Assembly (NCBI RefSeq): GCF_012641275.1
Contig: NZ_JABAIA010000003.1
Location: forward strand, 1,116,001 to 1,180,000
DNA length: 64,000 nt
From: Chitinophaga varians
GTDB lineage: Bacteria > Bacteroidota > Bacteroidia > Chitinophagales > Chitinophagaceae
Reading direction: 5' to 3'
Positions 40,778 through 48,451 of this stretch are shown here, piece by piece. Position 1 is the stretch's first letter, and every line of letters begins with the position of its first letter. A program made the position numbers and the translations under genes. Under the pieces are notes generated by a model. It saw nothing but the letters and a program-made list of their open reading frames with translations, was not told the origin of the DNA and did no database searches.

Positions 40778-40880
40778 CAGCGTTTGCCGCGTTGATCAAA
40801 AAAGTTATTTTGTATAGCTATTTCAGGGTATCCGTTTACGTGATATCGTTATTACCGGACGAACCCAATATTTTAGAAAA

Positions 40881-40909
40881 CGGACATCGCCCTGTCCGAA
40901 TCCGGACAG
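40881..40909. promoter_or_regulatory. Triple CGGACA/TGTCCG half-site operator
   Basis: Three half-sites alternate in orientation: CGGACA at 40881, CTGTCCG at 40892 and CGGACAG at 40903. The last two form a 7-bp perfect inverted repeat around AATC. They lie 50-80 bp upstream of a TTGGCAC box and the permease start. That arrangement fits a binding site for a sigma54 activator or other regulator; the protein is unknown. Confidence 0.6.
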
Positions 40910-40960
40910 TTACATGATTATTGGCAAATACAGTGTACTGTTTTCCAATGCGCTAAGGTA

Positions 40961-40976
40961 TTGGCACGCCCTTTAT
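40961..40976 (+). promoter_or_regulatory. Sigma54-like -24/-12 promoter element
   Basis: TTGGCAC at 40961 matches the -24 box of sigma54 promoters perfectly. At the correct distance the -12 box reads TTAT instead of TTGC, so it is imperfect. It ends about 12 bp before the preferred permease start at 40989. An ATG at 40914 would place this element inside the coding region, which favours the later start. Confidence 0.45.
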
Positions 40977-40988
40977 ACTCTTAAAATT

Positions 40989-43418
40989 ATGATTCGGAAT
41001 TATCTTGCTATTGCCCGCAGAAACCTGTTACGTAAGCGGGGATTCACTGCTATCAACATCGCCGGCCTGGCTACGGGCCTTTGCTGTTTCCTGCTGATCT
41101 CCCTGTATGTTATCGATGAGCTGAGTTATGACCGCTTTCATAAAAAAGCGGACCGTATCTACCGTATTCACCTGGACATGCGGATGGGCGGTGTAGACCG
41201 TACCATGCCCAACTCACCAGACGCCATGGGAGGATTACTGAAAAAAGATTATCCCGAAATAGAACAGTATACACGCATTTATACGCATAATGGCAGCCGG
41301 CTGGTAAAGAAAGGGAATGAGTTTATTACAGAAACCCGCGCGGCTAACGCAGACTCCACTTTTTTTGACGTATTCAGTTTCCATGTGATAGAAGGAAACG
41401 GAAACACAGCTCTTGCAGAGCCCAATACGGTTGTCATTTCCGCTTCGTTGGCAAAGAAATATTTTGGTATGCTCCAGGCAGTTGGCAAAACACTGGAAGT
41501 ACAGGAGGGCGATGGGGTTGTACCCTACAGGGTCACAGCCGTCATAGAGGATATGCCGGAAAATTCGCATTTCCGTTACGACCTTTTGTTCTCCATGAGC
41601 AGCCTTCATTATGACTGGGGACAGGTAGGAAGCCATAATTTTTATACCTACCTGGTACTGGGCAAACACGTGAGGCCGGCCACTGTGGAGAAGAAATTTC
41701 CCGAATACGTTCGTAAGTACCTGCTGCCGCATATACAGGAACGGATGCACGTAACCACCATGGAAGAGTTTATCAATGCCGGCAACAAGGTCAACTACTG
41801 GCTGATGCCGCTTACCAGGATACACCTGTACTCTAACCTTGAGGAGGAGCTGCGGCCGCCGGGAAGTATTCAGTATGTGTACATTTTCTCTGCGGTGGCA
41901 CTGTTTATATTGCTGATAGCCTGTGTAAACTTCATGAACCTGACAACGGCCCGTTCTGCAAACAGGGCCAGAGAAGTGGCTATCAGGAAAGTACTGGGCA
42001 CCGAGAGAAAAGACCTGATCTTTCAGTTTCTGACCGAGTCTATCCTGATTGTATTGTTATCCATGCTGTTGGCCGTAGCGCTGGCTGCCGTGGTGCTGCC
42101 TATGTTTAATGAGTTAACCGGAAAACTAATTGGCGTCAAAGCCTTTCTTTCACCCTACATCCTGCCGGTACTGATTATATTGCCTTTTGTGGTTGGACTA
42201 CTGGCGGGCAGTTACCCGGCTTTCTTCCTTTCAGCTTTTAGACCTATTGAAACGCTGAAAGGGAAGTTTAAACTGAACAGCAAGTCCGGCGGACTGCGGA
42301 ATGTGTTGGTCGTGTTTCAGTTTTTTACTTCCATTGTGCTGATCATCGGAACGCTGGTGGTGTATCGCCAGCTGCACTACATACAAAGCAAGAACATCGG
42401 CTTTAACAAAGACCAGGTGCTGATCATTAACGGCACCTGGGCGCTGGGCAATAAAGCAGATGCTTTTAAAGACCGCGTAGTGAAACTGTCGGGCGTCAGC
42501 AGCGGAACGCTGAGCTCTTCGCTGCCGGTATCCAATACTGACCGCAGTAATACCGTCATTTCCACGGAAGCGGTGGTGACGGCGAAGAGCAGTATCAATA
42601 TACAGACATGGCGGATTGACTATGACTATATAGGAACGCTGGGAATGAAAATAATAAAAGGCCGTAACTTTTCACGCGATTTTGGCAGCGACTCCTCCGC
42701 GGTGATTATCAATGAAACAGCTGCCAAGTTATGGGGGCTGGACGATCCGGTAGGCAAAACGATCTATCAGTGGCAGGATACCAAAACAATTCCACGTACT
42801 ATTATCGGGGTGGTTAAGAATTTCAATTACGAAAGCCTGCGTGAGAAGGTGGGCCCGCTGTGTTTCTTCCTTGACAGAAGTACGGGGTTGGCGGCTTTCC
42901 GTGTAAATACCACCCGGCTGAACGACCTGGTGAACGAAGTCGGGGAACTATGGAAGAGCATCGCACCGGAAGTGCCTTTCAGTTACCGGTTCCTGGATGA
43001 ATCTTTTGATGCAATGTACGACGCGGAAAGGAGAGTAGGCAGGATTGCACTGCTTTTCTCAGGACTTGCCATATTTATAGCCTGCCTGGGGATATTTGGA
43101 CTGGCGGCGTACATTGCGGAACAACGCATCAAGGAGATAGGGGTCCGGAAGGTGCTGGGCGCAAGCGTGGAAAGCATTGTGGCACTGCTGTCAAAGGATT
43201 TTCTGAGGCTGGTGCTTATCGCCTTTCTGATCGCAGCACCCCTTGGCTGGTGGATCATGAATAAATGGCTGCAGAGCTTTGCCTACCGCATTTCACTCAG
43301 CTGGTGGCTCTTCGTGCTGGCAGGTGTCATCGCCATGATGATCGCGCTGATAACCGTCAGCTTCCAGTCTGTTAAAGCTGCCCTAACTAATCCCTTAAAG
43401 AGCCTGCGGTCCGAATAA
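40989..43418 (+). CDS. FtsX/MacB-like ABC transporter permease
   Basis: This is an 809-residue permease with the usual Bacteroidota layout: one N-terminal helix (INIAGLATGLCCFLLISLYVI), a large periplasmic MacB-like domain, a first FtsX helix bundle near residues 295-445, a second periplasmic domain and a C-terminal FtsX bundle ending near 800. The motif RAREVAIRKVLGTERKDLI after the first bundle and its repeat IKEIGVRKVLGAS in the second are diagnostic. The start MIRNYLAIARRNLLRKRGF at 40989 matches the family N terminus; an in-frame ATG at 40914 would add 25 atypical residues. No ATPase gene is adjacent. Such permeases act in MacB/LolCDE-like mechanotransmission, often for peptides or lipoproteins, but the substrate is unknown. 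It has its own apparent promoter, so a link to the peptide operon is only positional. Confidence 0.88.
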   Translation: MIRNYLAIARRNLLRKRGFTAINIAGLATGLCCFLLISLYVIDELSYDRFHKKADRIYRIHLDMRMGGVDRTMPNSPDAMGGLLKKDYPEIEQYTRIYTHNGSRLVKKGNEFITETRAANADSTFFDVFSFHVIEGNGNTALAEPNTVVISASLAKKYFGMLQAVGKTLEVQEGDGVVPYRVTAVIEDMPENSHFRYDLLFSMSSLHYDWGQVGSHNFYTYLVLGKHVRPATVEKKFPEYVRKYLLPHIQERMHVTTMEEFINAGNKVNYWLMPLTRIHLYSNLEEELRPPGSIQYVYIFSAVALFILLIACVNFMNLTTARSANRAREVAIRKVLGTERKDLIFQFLTESILIVLLSMLLAVALAAVVLPMFNELTGKLIGVKAFLSPYILPVLIILPFVVGLLAGSYPAFFLSAFRPIETLKGKFKLNSKSGGLRNVLVVFQFFTSIVLIIGTLVVYRQLHYIQSKNIGFNKDQVLIINGTWALGNKADAFKDRVVKLSGVSSGTLSSSLPVSNTDRSNTVISTEAVVTAKSSINIQTWRIDYDYIGTLGMKIIKGRNFSRDFGSDSSAVIINETAAKLWGLDDPVGKTIYQWQDTKTIPRTIIGVVKNFNYESLREKVGPLCFFLDRSTGLAAFRVNTTRLNDLVNEVGELWKSIAPEVPFSYRFLDESFDAMYDAERRVGRIALLFSGLAIFIACLGIFGLAAYIAEQRIKEIGVRKVLGASVESIVALLSKDFLRLVLIAFLIAAPLGWWIMNKWLQSFAYRISLSWWLFVLAGVIAMMIALITVSFQSVKAALTNPLKSLRSE

Positions 43419-43444
43419 CCGGGATATAATACGCTACGTTAAAC

Positions 43445-43507
43445 CGCCATAAAGGACATACAAAGATTAGCGCCGGTCGCTTCCATTTTTGTCTGCTCTT
43501 TATGGCG
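43445..43507. repeat. 10-bp perfect inverted repeat with 43-nt spacer
   Basis: CGCCATAAAG at 43445 and CTTTATGGCG at 43498 are perfect inverted copies. They lie between the convergent permease (+) and MarR remnant (-), so they may form a long-loop hairpin at the transcript ends. Confidence 0.5.
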
Positions 43508-43547
43508 TATTCTTTTTCCCCTCCGCAAACTTCGCCACCCTGTTTTG

Positions 43548-43976
43548 CTATTCCCGCGTCATTTGCTCCACCTTTTCCGCGCCCGGTATTTCTGTGAGCA
43601 GGTCGTCGATAGATTTGTTTTTAGCACCGGAGAACATCTCCTGGTGCTTTTTTTCTGTATCCCTGAAGATGTTGATCACCACCTGTTTGTCCTTCGGGTC
43701 AATGTCGTGGTACATCAGCAGGATAGGCTTGTACAATAACGTATAGGCTTTGGCGAGAATTTTCGCGCCTGCTTTGGTGATACTCACCAGCTTAGCTCGT
43801 TTATCGTCGGGGTCCACTCTTTCCGAGATATATCCCTTTTTTTCAGTTTATGAAGGAATGTCGATGCCCGTGGTCTGTTCGGTGAAGTTGTACTGGATGA
43901 CCTGTGTTTTCTTTACTTCTTTCAACTGGTAGATGGTGTTCATAAAATAAAACCACTCCAGCTCAAACCCCGGCAG
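43548..43976 (-). pseudogene. MarR-type winged-helix regulator remnant
   Basis: Read on the minus strand, residues such as FYFMNTIYQLKEVKKTQVI and FTEQTTGID are followed by the wing and dimer helix (GYISERVDPDDKRAKL, then a C-terminal helix ending KVEQMTRE). Together they match a MarR-family regulator. The frame is broken by an in-frame TAA near 43842. Between the two halves the expected TFLHKLKK sequence sits in another frame, and a run of seven A bases suggests a compensating slip. This looks like two frameshifts in an old gene. The N-terminal helix is not recognisable. It is convergent with the permease. Confidence 0.7.
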
Positions 43977-43999
43977 TCGGAATAGATATATTTTCGCGC

Positions 44000-44100
44000 C
44001 GCCGGCCAACTTCGGGATGTTGCTGGACTGCGATCCGGGGACAAAGTGGGAGAACGGTTCATCCAGCACCAGGTACGGACAGCCCCGCAACTGCTTTTAG
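44000..44100 (-). pseudogene. ABC-transporter ATPase fragment (Walker B region)
   Basis: On the minus strand the short reading KQLRGCPYLVLDEPFSHFVP resembles the Walker B and D-loop region of an ABC ATPase (LVLDEPF). It begins right after a stop codon and runs directly into the MarR remnant. No Walker A, signature motif or other ATPase sequence is present nearby. The match is short, so I treat it as a probable gene fragment joined to the regulator remnant by deletion. Confidence 0.4.
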
Positions 44101-44120
44101 TATAGGATAGTCGTTAGGGG

Positions 44121-45209
44121 CTACTTCCTGATCTGCTTTGCCGCGCCGTCAGATAACAGGCTACGGGAAAAGAACTGCAACATTTTGTCTCCTATCCGTT
44201 GGCCGATACGATTGATGTGGTCACCGTCATAGATTTCAAAAGAATGCTCAATGCCGTACCTGCGCAGGTCTGCATGCAACGTTTTAATGCTTTCGGCGAT
44301 GCCCCTGTCTTTATCGCCTGCATCGAAACCGATGGATTTTAATTTTCTGATATTGTAGATATATTGATCGAGGTCGTTCAGGGGGCGGTTGGCGTCCCAT
44401 TTTAAGAGTACCTGCGGCTGCAGCGCGCCATCTTTCACCGGCAGATCGAGGTAGAAGGGCGGATTTTCGGGATTGGGCGACCATGCCGCGGCGGAAGCGA
44501 AGAGCGCTTTGGTGAAAAAGTCGGCCTGCCTGAATGCGTCGATGGTCCTGATACTGTCGGCCCGCAGCAGCTGCTGGCGAAGGCCGTCCGCGGAGCCTGA
44601 GGAGGAGTTGAGGCAGCAGGGGCTCAACAGGTACACTGCTGAAAACACATCCGGGTTTTTTTCGCCGATGCGGAGGGCGCCGTAGCCACCCATGGAGTGA
44701 CCGCAAATGCCCCGGCCTTCTTTGCGGGCAATGGTCCGGTAGTGGCTGTCTATATAGCTTACCAGCTCGGTGGCGATAAAATCTTCCCAGTTGCCGGTGG
44801 TGACGGAGTTGGAGTACATGCTGCCCTGGAAAAGCGTATAGGCGTCGGGGGTGACGAAGATCATTCCGCTGCCCGGGTTCTGCGAAAAGGCCGTGTCCAG
44901 TACGGCCGGCAGCGACATCCAGTGCTTTTCAAACCCATATACTTTGGCGTCATTGTCGGTATAGCCATGCAGGAAATAAACCACCGGGTAACGCTTCCCG
45001 CCCGCGTTGTTATAGCCGGCAGGCAGGTAAACGGAAGCATAGCGGTCGGCACTGTCGCCACTGAGATTGCCCTCCAGCAGCTTACTATGAATTTTTATCC
45101 GTTGCACGGTGCCTTTCACGACAGGTTTTTTCTGCGCCAGGCATCTCACCATCAAACAGGGCGCCAGCAAGATAAAAAGAAGGAGGAGGAAGGGTCGCGG
45201 TTTTCTCAT
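44121..45209 (-). CDS. Exported alpha/beta hydrolase, esterase D-like
   Basis: This 362-residue protein has a signal peptide (hydrophobic residues 7-20, probable cleavage after ALA-like CLA near 25) and an esterase/feruloyl-esterase-like alpha/beta hydrolase fold. The nucleophile is Ser172 in GHSMGGYG, the oxyanion region is YFLHGYTDND near residues 78-87, and the catalytic His is likely in YDGDHINR near the C terminus. It is probably periplasmic or surface-associated and cleaves acyl or carbohydrate esters; the substrate is unknown. A 13-bp palindrome lies 17 bp upstream of its start. It is transcribed towards the decayed MarR region. Confidence 0.82.
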   Translation of the reverse strand: MRKPRPFLLLLFILLAPCLMVRCLAQKKPVVKGTVQRIKIHSKLLEGNLSGDSADRYASVYLPAGYNNAGGKRYPVVYFLHGYTDNDAKVYGFEKHWMSLPAVLDTAFSQNPGSGMIFVTPDAYTLFQGSMYSNSVTTGNWEDFIATELVSYIDSHYRTIARKEGRGICGHSMGGYGALRIGEKNPDVFSAVYLLSPCCLNSSSGSADGLRQQLLRADSIRTIDAFRQADFFTKALFASAAAWSPNPENPPFYLDLPVKDGALQPQVLLKWDANRPLNDLDQYIYNIRKLKSIGFDAGDKDRGIAESIKTLHADLRRYGIEHSFEIYDGDHINRIGQRIGDKMLQFFSRSLLSDGAAKQIRK

Positions 45210-45225
45210 GTGGTAGTAATTAAAA

Positions 45226-45238
45226 CGTGGTTACCACG
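45226..45238. promoter_or_regulatory. Palindrome CGTGGT-T-ACCACG upstream of esterase
   Basis: A perfect 6-bp inverted repeat around one base ends 17 bp before the esterase start codon (minus strand). The size and position fit a repressor operator, but no regulator is identified. Confidence 0.35.
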
Positions 45239-45334
45239 AAAAATAAGTCAATCCGAAGAGATTTCCAATAAAATTGTTATTCGTACAATTATGGCAGCAA
45301 TGGTCATACTGGTGCCGTGGATGGGGTCAAAAGT

Positions 45335-45553
45335 TTAGTCGAGTTCTTTTTGTATAACCCTGATTTCTTTCCCGTACTTTATACAGGTTAATCTGAAAGC
45401 TACCATCAAACAGTAATGTTTTTCAACTAAGGTTTTCCGCTCTAAACCTTCGTCTTTTTGAAGCGTCGAAGAATGGTTGGTGTTCTGATGTTGCTGAAGA
45501 AAATCTATCGGGGATTTGTATTCTAATGACCCCTGTGGTCTTTGGTTGTTGTA
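45335..45553 (-). pseudogene. IS3-family transposase C-terminal remnant
   Basis: The minus-strand reading contains YNNQRPQGSLEYKSPIDFL, the conserved end of IS3/IS481-type DDE transposases (YNxxRPHxSLxYxSPxxF). It continues about 50 more residues to a stop at 45335. The catalytic core is missing, so this is a dead insertion-sequence tail. A 45-bp stretch with the same 3'-end sequence recurs at 48326. Confidence 0.75.
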
Positions 45554-45645
45554 CAGTCACTTACATGCATTAGACAATAATTAAGCTTCCTTGATACGGG
45601 TAAAGCAGAAGTCATTTTCTGCGCAATAGTGCATTGAAAAAATGT

Positions 45646-45683
45646 CAGGAACAATTGATAATCACGATTGTCAATTGTTCCTG
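45646..45683 (-). terminator. 18-bp near-perfect hairpin terminator of tlpA/thioredoxin unit
   Basis: Arms at 45646-45663 and 45666-45683 pair over 18 bp with one mismatch around an AC loop. On the minus strand the stem is followed by ACATTTTTT. It lies 49 bp after the thioredoxin stop codon and fits a strong intrinsic terminator. Confidence 0.8.
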
Positions 45684-45731
45684 TTCAAAAATAAGCCTGG
45701 TAGGAGTGGTGAGATATTCCATTTTGCTAGT

Positions 45732-45974
45732 CTAGGTCGTGGCTTGAAGAATCTCTGGGTTTTCAGGCTTGCCTGCTCTGAAGAACATGATTACAGGGAG
45801 GCTGGTGATTTCGTATTCTTTAGTACGATAGGGATTCTGGTCCACATTTATTTTACCCACTTGTACTTTACCAGCATACTCATTGACGAGTTCTTCGATG
45901 ACCGGGCGCATTGCAGCACAAGGACCACACCATTCTGACCAGAAGTCAACAACATAGAATTTGTCAGAGAACAT
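45732..45974 (-). CDS. Thioredoxin, shortened at both ends
   Basis: This is an 80-residue thioredoxin with a perfect active site (WC16-G-P-C19) and the cis-Pro region TSLPVIMFF. A full thioredoxin has about 100-110 residues. The first strand and helix are encoded upstream in the same frame (SFINEVMFSDKF) but have no ATG; the only ATG is the one used here. At the C terminus a TAG interrupts the frame after LQATT, and the following codons read TSKMEYL, resembling the missing last helix. It may therefore be a recent nonsense-mutated gene or a short active form. It follows tlpA by 47 bp on the same strand. Confidence 0.6.
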   Translation of the reverse strand: MFSDKFYVVDFWSEWCGPCAAMRPVIEELVNEYAGKVQVGKINVDQNPYRTKEYEITSLPVIMFFRAGKPENPEILQATT

Positions 45975-46021
45975 TACTTCATTAATAAAGCTTATATCAA
46001 TAGAATAGGAATAAAAAATAT

Positions 46022-46603
46022 CTACAAATGGCTCAGGATACTATCAATTACAGGGACTAATTCTTCTTCGAAAATTAGGGAGCTTGTCTCCGGATTTGAG
46101 CTGCCTCCCATGCTAATATAAGCAATGATGCCGGAAGTGTTCAAAATAATATTAGTCGGAAATCCATTTTTTAAGTTGAGCTCGTAACATGCCTCCCTGG
46201 ATATATGTCTGGGCATAAATGGAAGATTGTATTTCTTTCTGAACGTATCGATAGTTGAATCATTTTCAAATGTCAGCGATACGATCCTGAAATTTTTACC
46301 TGCGTATTTTTCACTTAGTTTAACAAGATCAGGAAATTCAGTTATACAAGGACGACAATTCGCGAACCAGAGGTTAATCAAACAAACGCCTTCGGGCATT
46401 TCCATGCCGGCATTCTTAAATATGGAATCGGCATTAGTTAATTTGAAATAATCCTTGCCGATAAACGGTTTAACACGATTTTCCCAGAGTTGTGATATCG
46501 TTAGTTTTCCTTTTTCGGTGGGAGGTTTGTTGTTGACATTGCTTTGTGAATAAGCGGTTGATGTAAACAGGGAAAAAAGAATAATAGGGTGAATGACTTT
46601 CAT
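46022..46603 (-). CDS. TlpA-family periplasmic thiol-disulfide oxidoreductase
   Basis: This 193-residue protein has a signal peptide (residues 1-20, cleavage near AYS-Q) and a TlpA/AhpC-type thioredoxin fold. The active site is C83-R-P-C86 within LWFANCRPC, and GFPTNIIL provides the cis-Pro loop. Such proteins reduce or shuffle periplasmic disulfides. It precedes a shortened thioredoxin gene in an apparent two-gene unit ending at the 45646 hairpin. Both lie between two IS3 transposase tails. It could assist the disulfide-rich peptides encoded 6 kb away, but nothing beyond proximity supports that. Confidence 0.85.
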   Translation of the reverse strand: MKVIHPIILFSLFTSTAYSQSNVNNKPPTEKGKLTISQLWENRVKPFIGKDYFKLTNADSIFKNAGMEMPEGVCLINLWFANCRPCITEFPDLVKLSEKYAGKNFRIVSLTFENDSTIDTFRKKYNLPFMPRHISREACYELNLKNGFPTNIILNTSGIIAYISMGGSSNPETSSLIFEEELVPVIDSILSHL

Positions 46604-46849
46604 AAACGGGATTAATAGTTATTTACAATAAATAATAACGGTATTTAAGATATGAATACTTTGGGGATTTTCAATTAAACCGGAATGTCAGACGCCAGCC
46701 ATAGGAAAATGTCGTTTTTATACTATCCGGGAAAACGGGCATGAGGTACTTTTGCCTTATCAGATATTTTTTACCCGCTGTAGTACAGGAACCCATGTAT
46801 AACCCATCCTACGTCCGGCATTTAATTATGTAGAACAAAACAGATCATC

Positions 46850-47134
46850 ATGAAACACTCAAAAATGTTGAATCCGGTAATAGCCGGTGCCCTGGCATTG
46901 CTATGTGCGCTCGGTTGTAAAAAATCCTCCACGGAAGTGCCGGTAGCGCCGCCTGCTGAAAAGCCGCAAATTAACGCTGAAGCGGAAGCTATCCGATCGT
47001 TCATCGTTAAAAAGTACCAGCTAAACGACGGTGACGTAGGCTACGATAAAAAAAATGGTTTCTTTTCCATCTACCACATCAATGTGGTTAGCTACGATGA
47101 TGCTTTAACTGATTACGAGGAAAACAAAAAATAA
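46850..47134 (+). CDS. Small lipoprotein of unknown function
   Basis: This 94-residue protein has a hydrophobic signal and a lipobox ALGC with the lipidated Cys at 23, followed by KKSS and a Pro-rich linker. The mature part (about 70 residues) is charged, with YDKKNGFFSIYHINVVSYDDAL, and has no recognised fold. It is followed after 3 bp by a secreted protein gene, so the two are probably translationally linked and may form an envelope complex. There is no recognised family. Confidence 0.75.
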   Translation: MKHSKMLNPVIAGALALLCALGCKKSSTEVPVAPPAEKPQINAEAEAIRSFIVKKYQLNDGDVGYDKKNGFFSIYHINVVSYDDALTDYEENKK

Positions 47135-47137
47135 GCC

Positions 47138-48163
47138 ATGAAGAAACTTCTGATGTTTGCAGCAATCTGCTTGACGGCTTTGCAGGTAAAGGCCTCGTTC
47201 TTTATACAAGTCTTCAGTATACCCGCCAATCAAAATAAGAACCTGGTTGTCGATCCTTCAAAAGCTACCACCTTTAAGGCGGCATATAATCTGGGCTACG
47301 TACCAGACAACATGTTTAATACGATTGTTGTAGATGTGGTATATATTAGTTCTACAGAAACACTGGTGATTGGCCCGGCAAAAACATACACCGCGACCTC
47401 CTCTGCCGGGATTGCAGATAATATAGACGCTACATTACCGGCAAACAAAATGACCGGAAGGATATCCCTAAGGATAAGGTCGTCTTCACCGCAGCCTATG
47501 ACTATTTATAGCGCTAACAGTTATGGTGTTGAAAATGCTATAGTATCACCAGAGGAACTATTCAGACGGAAAATGCTTGGGTACAGACGGTCTATCCTGC
47601 CCAGCAGTAAAGATATTTCACTTATTGATCCGCCTGCCGGTTTTGAGAATACTTCATTGGCTCCTGTATATTTAACCATCACAGAAGACGGTAAGTCATA
47701 TGATCTGTATGTTGACCAAACGCGTGCTCCCGGCATACCTCTGTATGATAAGCAGGTAACCACCGGATATTATGGGCTTAGAAAAGAGTTTTTTGCTTTC
47801 ACACAACAGCAGACAGGAACGGTCCCTGTATACAGATATGTGAAGAAGGCAAACAGAACCTCCGTGCTTTTTTCTATGTATCCGCAGGATGAAACCATCT
47901 GGGACAAAACAGGTACTGCTTTTTACGCATACAGCACACGGATACGGGATACGCCAACCCCTCCGGCAGGAGTGCAGCGTGCAGTTCATGTTTTCTATGC
48001 TGATCCCAGTGTAGACCGTACTTTCTTCGCCATGTACTTCCCTGATGAAAACAATACAGACTGGCTGCCTCCTTACATTATTACTCCGGGAGGAATCAAG
48101 GTGCGCGACGGTGTATTTTACGCTGATTTCCAGGCGTTCCCGGCTTATAAAATCAACCCTTGA
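47138..48163 (+). CDS. Secreted protein of unknown function
   Basis: This 341-residue protein has an N-terminal signal peptide (MKKLLMFAAICLTALQVKA, cleavage near residue 19). The mature part is rich in beta-strand-type, aromatic and Thr/Ser residues, contains no cysteine, and has no recognisable catalytic motif. It starts 3 bp after the small lipoprotein gene and is followed by a very long perfect hairpin. It may be an outer-surface or periplasmic partner of the lipoprotein. I do not recognise the family. Confidence 0.75.
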   Translation: MKKLLMFAAICLTALQVKASFFIQVFSIPANQNKNLVVDPSKATTFKAAYNLGYVPDNMFNTIVVDVVYISSTETLVIGPAKTYTATSSAGIADNIDATLPANKMTGRISLRIRSSSPQPMTIYSANSYGVENAIVSPEELFRRKMLGYRRSILPSSKDISLIDPPAGFENTSLAPVYLTITEDGKSYDLYVDQTRAPGIPLYDKQVTTGYYGLRKEFFAFTQQQTGTVPVYRYVKKANRTSVLFSMYPQDETIWDKTGTAFYAYSTRIRDTPTPPAGVQRAVHVFYADPSVDRTFFAMYFPDENNTDWLPPYIITPGGIKVRDGVFYADFQAFPAYKINP

Positions 48164-48173
48164 TAAAAGGACC

Positions 48174-48227
48174 ATTGTATTTCATGATAAAGCCCGCGAC
48201 GACGCGGGCTTTATCATGAAATACAAT
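48174..48227. terminator. 25-bp perfect hairpin
   Basis: Arms 48174-48198 and 48203-48227 are perfectly complementary over 25 bp, with the loop ACGA at 48199-48202; the stem centre is GCCCGCG/CGCGGGC. It starts 11 bases after the secreted-protein stop codon. It is probably a bidirectional terminator, although the 3' flank has only weak T-runs and the stem is unusually long. Confidence 0.75.
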
Positions 48228-48282
48228 TTAATTTAATCACAGTTTTTCTTGATATGATCTCAGCGGGATCATAGAACTTTAG

Positions 48283-48316
48283 AAACCTCGCGTATGTCGC
48301 GGGGTTTGTTTTTTTA
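48283..48316 (+). terminator. Intrinsic terminator with T-tract
   Basis: A 10-bp stem (AAACCTCGCG with CGCGGGGTTT, one G-T wobble) around TATGT is followed by GTTTTTTTT. It is a textbook + strand terminator, but no gene ends directly before it. It may back up the longer hairpin at 48174 or be left from a lost gene. Confidence 0.75.
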
Positions 48317-48325
48317 GGGAAGCGT

Positions 48326-48373
48326 TTAGTCGTGTTCTTTTGTATGTTCCCCGATTTCTTTCCCGTACGTTCA
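48326..48373 (-). pseudogene. Second IS3 transposase 3'-end remnant
   Basis: About 45 bp closely resemble the 3' end of the transposase remnant at 45335. The minus-strand reading is YGKEIGEHTKEHD then stop, against YGKEIRVIQKELD then stop. Both copies have the same orientation and bracket about 3 kb. Confidence 0.55.
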
Positions 48374-48451
48374 CCTTAAAGAAATAGCAAAATATATTTT
48401 TAGGCGCTTGTTTTCCAGTTTCGTAAATTCATAGACCTCAAAATAATAGCC

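Noticed and set aside
40914..40988. Upstream ATG start for the permease
   Set aside because: It adds 25 residues atypical of the family and would cover the sigma54-like box; the start at 40989 matches family N termini.
45642..45938. 98-codon + strand frame over the thioredoxin
   Set aside because: The minus strand encodes a recognisable thioredoxin with CGPC; this frame starts inside the terminator hairpin.
46741..46760. TACTTTTG as a Bacteroidota -7 promoter box before the lipoprotein gene
   Set aside because: It matches TAnnTTTG, but no -33 TTTG lies at the required distance, so support is too weak.
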